From Ailurus styani (Eukaryota > Chordata > Mammalia > Carnivora > Ailuridae): a DNA stretch of 64,000 nt. The position numbers were made by a program, and so were the translations under genes. Below are positions 60,560 through 64,000 of this stretch, in pieces. The notes beneath the pieces were generated by a model. That model was not told the DNA's origin. It did not search any database and was given only the letters and a program-made list of their open reading frames with translations. The first letter of the stretch is position 1. Each line of letters begins with the position of its first letter. Where the stretch lies: contig LNAC01000001.1 of the NCBI GenBank assembly GCA_002007465.1, forward strand, positions 4,825,206-4,889,205, in the 5' to 3' direction.

Positions 60560-60905
60560 ACAAAACCATAACGTCACAGGAAAATGTGCATTCTATGATT
60601 CCACTTCGATGGAAGGCTAAAGCAGGCCAAACAGAAGAAAATACTGTTAAGGAATATGTAAATATGTGATGAAGGAGACAAGTAACCCAAAAACCTGGTG
60701 AAAGACGGCATCAGAAAAAGAAGCACACAGTTGAGGGACGAGAGAACATCGGAGGACCTTGAGCTGGAGGCAGCACGTGGCCTATTTTCTTATTGTTTAA
60801 CCTATACACACTTGTATGGCAGTGCTGAATCCCTACGTGGTATCCTGGAATGAATACAATACTGTACGTTAACTAACGGGAATTAAAATAGAAACGTAAA
60901 TAAAC
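60560..60905 (+). mobile_element. Probable L1 LINE 3' end
   Basis: 'gcattctatgattccacttc' and the terminal 'actgtacgttaactaacggg' followed by 'aattaaaatag' resemble an L1 3' end. The middle is diverged. It is antisense to DOCK1. Confidence 0.5.
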
Positions 60906-60909
60906 TGTA

Positions 60910-61770
60910 CACACTTGCATTTAGTCTCTCCTGTGCTCGACAAATATTGACCTCAAAGAAAGGAAGGAAGGATGCTGATGAGCAGGGACGATGAGGTGGG
61001 AAAGGCAGAGGGCTCTGCAGCAGGAAGGCCCTAGGCTCTCCGCGCAGTATGCAGAAATGGAGCGTCGTTTCCCAAAGTGTATTCCCTGGAACACGGCCCT
61101 GGCAGGCTTCATCAAAATACATATATAAAGAGCTCCCGGGGAAGGAAAGTTGGGAAAACGTTGCAATGCTGAGGTCGATCTCGGCCTTTACGAATTCACA
61201 ATGTACAATCACATATGAAAGTTTCTACAAACGCTGCTGTCGGGAAACATTTTTATTTCGTTTGGCTTGGTAAGACACAATCTTATGTGACCAATCCATT
61301 AAGTGGAACTGATCACGATCGCCGAGAAAATGACAACACCCTTAAATAAGATTCCAAATCATATTACCTTCTACCCTAGCCCAGAAGCAGACAAGAGTAC
61401 CTTATGAAGCATAAATCGGATCATTCATACAGAATGTTCTAGATATATCACCTTTTGAAGCAATAGAAAATATCATGTGATTGCTCTGAATAAAAATTAT
61501 CTATTGTTTTCTTTATCTAGGATCCAACGTGCTGCTTAGATCGCTAACCCAAAATGCTTATCTTATAGGCAGTATGTTAAAATCACTAATTCCACCAGGA
61601 AGAACAAACAGGAATGTATTTGCAGCCAAGATAATTAGTACTAATACATTTGTTCTGAAAAATTAGGGGAGAAATGATAGCCTTCAGCTCATTACAGATG
61701 AGAAATGTTTAAAGAATATTCTGGTGGAGTAAAACAGAATACTTAGACCCCTATCTACAGACTGTAGGAG
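60910..61770. other. Intronic stretch, no recognised element
   Basis: A segment near 61,060-61,105 ('tttcccaaagtgtattccct') hints at an old DNA-transposon remnant, but the match is too short to call. Confidence 0.3.
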
Positions 61771-61774
61771 TGTG

Positions 61775-62475
61775 CATGCTTACTGTCAAATGAAAAAAGC
61801 AACTTGACAAGTCGTGACACGCTCACAATTAGATCCAGCAATTGTGGTCCTTGGTATTTACCCAAAGTGGATGAAAACTTATAGCCAAACAAAAGCCTGT
61901 ACACAGATGTTTATAGGAGTTTTACTCATTGTGGCCAGAACTTAGAAGCGACGAAGACATCCTTCAGTAGAAGGATGTATAAACTCTGTTACACCCAGAC
62001 AATGAAGTGTTATTCAGCACAAAATAGAAATGAGCTATCATACCATGAAAAGAGAAGTACGACCCCTAAATTCATATTACTAAGTGAAAGAAGCCAATCT
62101 GAAAAGGTCATGTACTGTATGATTCCAAGTATATGACATTTTGGAAAAGGCAAAACTCTGGAGACCATAAAAAGATCAGTAGTCACCAGGGACTGTAATC
62201 TTGGAGATGGGCAGGAGAGGACACAGTGTTTTGAGGGCAATGATACTATTCTGTATGATTATACAAGGCTGGATGTGTGTCCTTATACATTTGTTCAAAC
62301 CCACAGAACATCCAACACCAAAAAGAACCCTAAACTAAGGACTTTTGGTGACAATGCCATGTCAGGTGGGTCATCAACTGTAGCAGATGGACCTCTCTGG
62401 TGGGGGACGTTGACAGTCACGGAAGCTGGGCATGTGTGAGGACAGGGTATACGCGGAAATCTCTGTGCCCCACCC
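61775..62475 (+). mobile_element. L1 LINE 3'-UTR fragment (old)
   Basis: 'cagcaattgtggtccttggt', 'tttacccaaagtggatgaaa', 'gtacacagatgtttatagga', 'cactaagtgaaagaagcc'-like sequence at 62,075 and 'gaacatccaacaccaaaaag' are an L1 3' region in forward order. It is antisense to DOCK1. Confidence 0.85.
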
Positions 62476-62479
62476 CCGT

Positions 62480-62895
62480 TTTGCTGAGAGCCTAACACGG
62501 CTCTTAAAAAAAAAAAAAAACTAACTAAAAAATGAAGAGTAATGTGAGTATGGTGATTCTACTTTGCAAAAACAAAACTGAGCAAAGAAAACACCTCTCT
62601 TCCACTCTCAGTAATAATCTGAGATTATATATGTAAATAAAAATATTGCCTAAGAACTCATGAACAAGAAGACAGGTGTGTGAAGATAAAACACAGGCTG
62701 TCTGCATTGCTAACTACCTGAGCGGGTGGGTAGGGGACTGGGCAGAGAAGTGAGGAAATTTGATTTCATGCATCCCTTCATCGTGTGATCGATCATCACA
62801 TATCACAAAAAGCACACACTACAGCTAAAAGTAAAAATACATATATATATATATATATCGTGAAAATGCTTCTCCAAAATTAAATTTAAGAAGCA
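62480..62895. other. AT-rich stretch with microsatellite
   Basis: A poly(A) run lies at about 62,505-62,520, and an (AT)n at about 62,840-62,858. Nothing else is recognised. Confidence 0.4.
62840..62858. repeat. (AT)n microsatellite
   Basis: About nine AT units lie between 'gtaaaaatac' and 'cgtgaaaatg'. Confidence 0.9.
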
Positions 62896-62899
62896 GACA

Positions 62900-63205
62900 T
62901 CGTCTGTTTTGTTTCTTAAATTCCGCGTATGAGTGAAATCATATGGTATTTGTCGTTCTCTAACTGACTTATTTCACTTAGCATAATACATAAGAGATTC
63001 TTAACTACAGGGAACAAACTGAGGGTTGCTGGAGGGGAGGTGCGTGGGAGGATGGGGTAACTGGGGGATGGGCATTAAGGAGGGCCCTTGATATAAGGAG
63101 CAATGGGTGTTGTTTGCAACTGATGAATCACTAAGTTCTACCCCCGAAACTAATACTACACCGTATGCGAACTAACTTGAATTTAAATAAAATCTTGAAA
63201 GGAAA
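62900..63205 (+). mobile_element. Carnivore-type L1 3' terminus
   Basis: 'gtgaaatcatatggtatttg', 'cttatttcacttagcataat', 'gaacaaactgagggttgctg', 'gggatgggcattaaggaggg' and 'caactgatgaatcactaagt' are followed by 'gaatttaaataaaatcttga'. It shares its 3' block with the L1 at 42.2 kb. It is antisense to DOCK1. Confidence 0.92.
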
Positions 63206-63209
63206 AAAG

Positions 63210-63840
63210 AAAAACAAAGAAGCAGAACTGAGATGCTAGGAACTCAGCCTGGAAGTAAACGGGATCCTCCCCGTCCTTTGGGGGGCAGCACGGGGTTGGG
63301 GAACAAGGAAGCGCTGACAGCTATGACAGCTGACCGATGAGGTCCTTCCGAGTCCTTAACAGCGGAGCTGCCCTCACGGTCAGGCCCAGGACAGACTCGG
63401 CAAACTCCTTCGGTGAGAGGAAAGTCTGCACAAATACTCACACCATCCATACAGGACACGAGAGGCTCTGAGTGACTGCGCTTTGGGGAAGCCCCACAGG
63501 GAAAGGCTTCACTCAGCCAGGCGATCGGAAAGCACAAAGGGGCGAACGGTGTACGGAGCGTGGGTTCTTGGAAGCAAGGGGCCGGGTCCTCCTCAGTCAG
63601 CACAGGCCTGAATCGCAAGTTTGTAACAGTAAAGTCTTTCTACCTTTGAACGGAAACTCATTTCCAAATTCCACCTGGAGGCTATCACGTGCTTCCATAT
63701 CCCCTCAAGCGCACAAACGTAGGCAATAACTAGTAAAAATAGTCTCGCTTTTCTTGAAATGCAACCAAGGTCATCACATAGTGGCCTTGTGTACGTCTAA
63801 TTGTAAAGACATTTTTTATGAGAGTTCAAAGACCAAGCCG
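63210..63840. other. Intronic stretch, no recognised element
   Basis: Unique sequence; the chance open frames here lack domains. Confidence 0.35.
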
Positions 63841-63846
63841 AGTGTT

Positions 63847-64000
63847 GGGGTGCCCGGGCGGCTCAGTCGTTAAGCGTCTGCCTTTGGCTTAGGTCCTGGG
63901 ATCGAGCCCCGCATCAGGCTCCCTGCTCAGTGGGGAGTCTGCTTCTCCCTCTCCCACTCCCCCTGCTTGTGTTCCTGCTCTTGCTCTCTCTCTCTCTCTC
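63847..64000 (+). mobile_element. SINEC, cut by the window edge
   Basis: It starts 'ggggtgcccgggcggctcag' and reaches the (CT)n segment at the last base, so its tail lies outside. The body 'ttaggtcctgggatcgagcc' has lost the usual 'tcatgatcccagg' segment. It is antisense to DOCK1. Confidence 0.93.

Larger units (their letters stand above)
27903..64000 (-). other. DOCK1: DOCK1 upstream intron (partial, >36 kb)
   Basis: This is intron to the right of the 27902 acceptor. The preceding DOCK1 exon should end just before GNFVACM, in a segment with a MGRDSEL-like motif. I did not recognise that motif on the minus strand, so the upstream exon probably lies beyond the window. In human an antisense gene (INSYN2A) lies inside a DOCK1 intron. 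Its long single coding exon would show as a roughly 1.3-kb plus-strand open frame, and none is present here. Confidence 0.75.

Noticed and set aside
61060..61130. MER-type DNA transposon remnant
   Set aside because: Only about 40 bases are suggestive; the terminal inverted repeats were not found.
1..64000. INSYN2A (FAM196A), known to lie antisense inside a DOCK1 intron in human
   Set aside because: Its long single coding exon should give a plus-strand frame of several hundred codons; none is present.

Overview
This window is nuclear DNA from a mammal of the order Carnivora. The strongest sign is at least thirteen copies of the carnivore tRNA-Lys-derived SINE (SINEC/CAN-SINE), each with the typical 'gcctgggtggctcag' head and 'aaataaataaaatct' plus poly(A) tail. 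Two L1 elements also end in the carnivore-type L1 3' terminus. The SINE variant at 23.6 and 42.3 kb ('gattaaagcctctgcctt', 'gcttcctcctctctccctgcctgcctctctgcc') resembles the form I associate with mustelids (ferret, mink, otter, badger). That family-level call is an inference and is less certain than Carnivora.

The only protein-coding gene I can support is DOCK1 (DOCK180), on the minus strand and cut off at both edges. Two consecutive coding exons are present: 27902-27801 (34 codons, phase 0 at both ends) and 20798-20704 (31 codons plus 2 bases). Both have canonical AG/GT splice sites, and the joined reading frame matches the DOCK1 helical region between DHR-1 and DHR-2. They are separated by a 7.0 kb intron. 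More than 36 kb of upstream intron lies to the right and more than 20 kb of downstream intron lies to the left. DOCK1 encodes a Rac guanine-nucleotide exchange factor that works with ELMO proteins in cell migration and engulfment.

The rest is intronic. From left to right: a MIR remnant; a 123-bp-offset direct duplication with a single N at its junction (1.6-1.84 kb, probably an assembly seam); a CpG island (about 1.83-3.13 kb); an L2 interrupted by a SINE (4.5-5.3 kb); two adjacent SINEs (9.2-9.6 kb); L1 3' fragments (11.6-12.2, 19.3-20.1 and 23.9-24.2 kb); SINE, L2 and MIR copies around the exons; a run of L1 fragments from 31 to 42.6 kb, one holding a nested SINE with a clean target-site duplication; two MLT1-type MaLR LTR remnants (44.1 and 51.6 kb); a SINE with a 150-bp purine microsatellite tail (45.2 kb); and further L1 3' ends (54.7, 60.6, 61.8 and 62.9 kb). 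Almost all L1 pieces lie antisense to DOCK1.

I found no RNA gene, CRISPR array, operon or novel multi-gene system, and nothing suggests one. The points most worth checking are the N-marked duplication, the intronic CpG island, a possible retrocopy end near 48.7 kb, inverted SINE pairs, and the antisense bias of L1. Repeat subfamily names rest on recognised motifs, not on a database comparison, and repeat boundaries are approximate.
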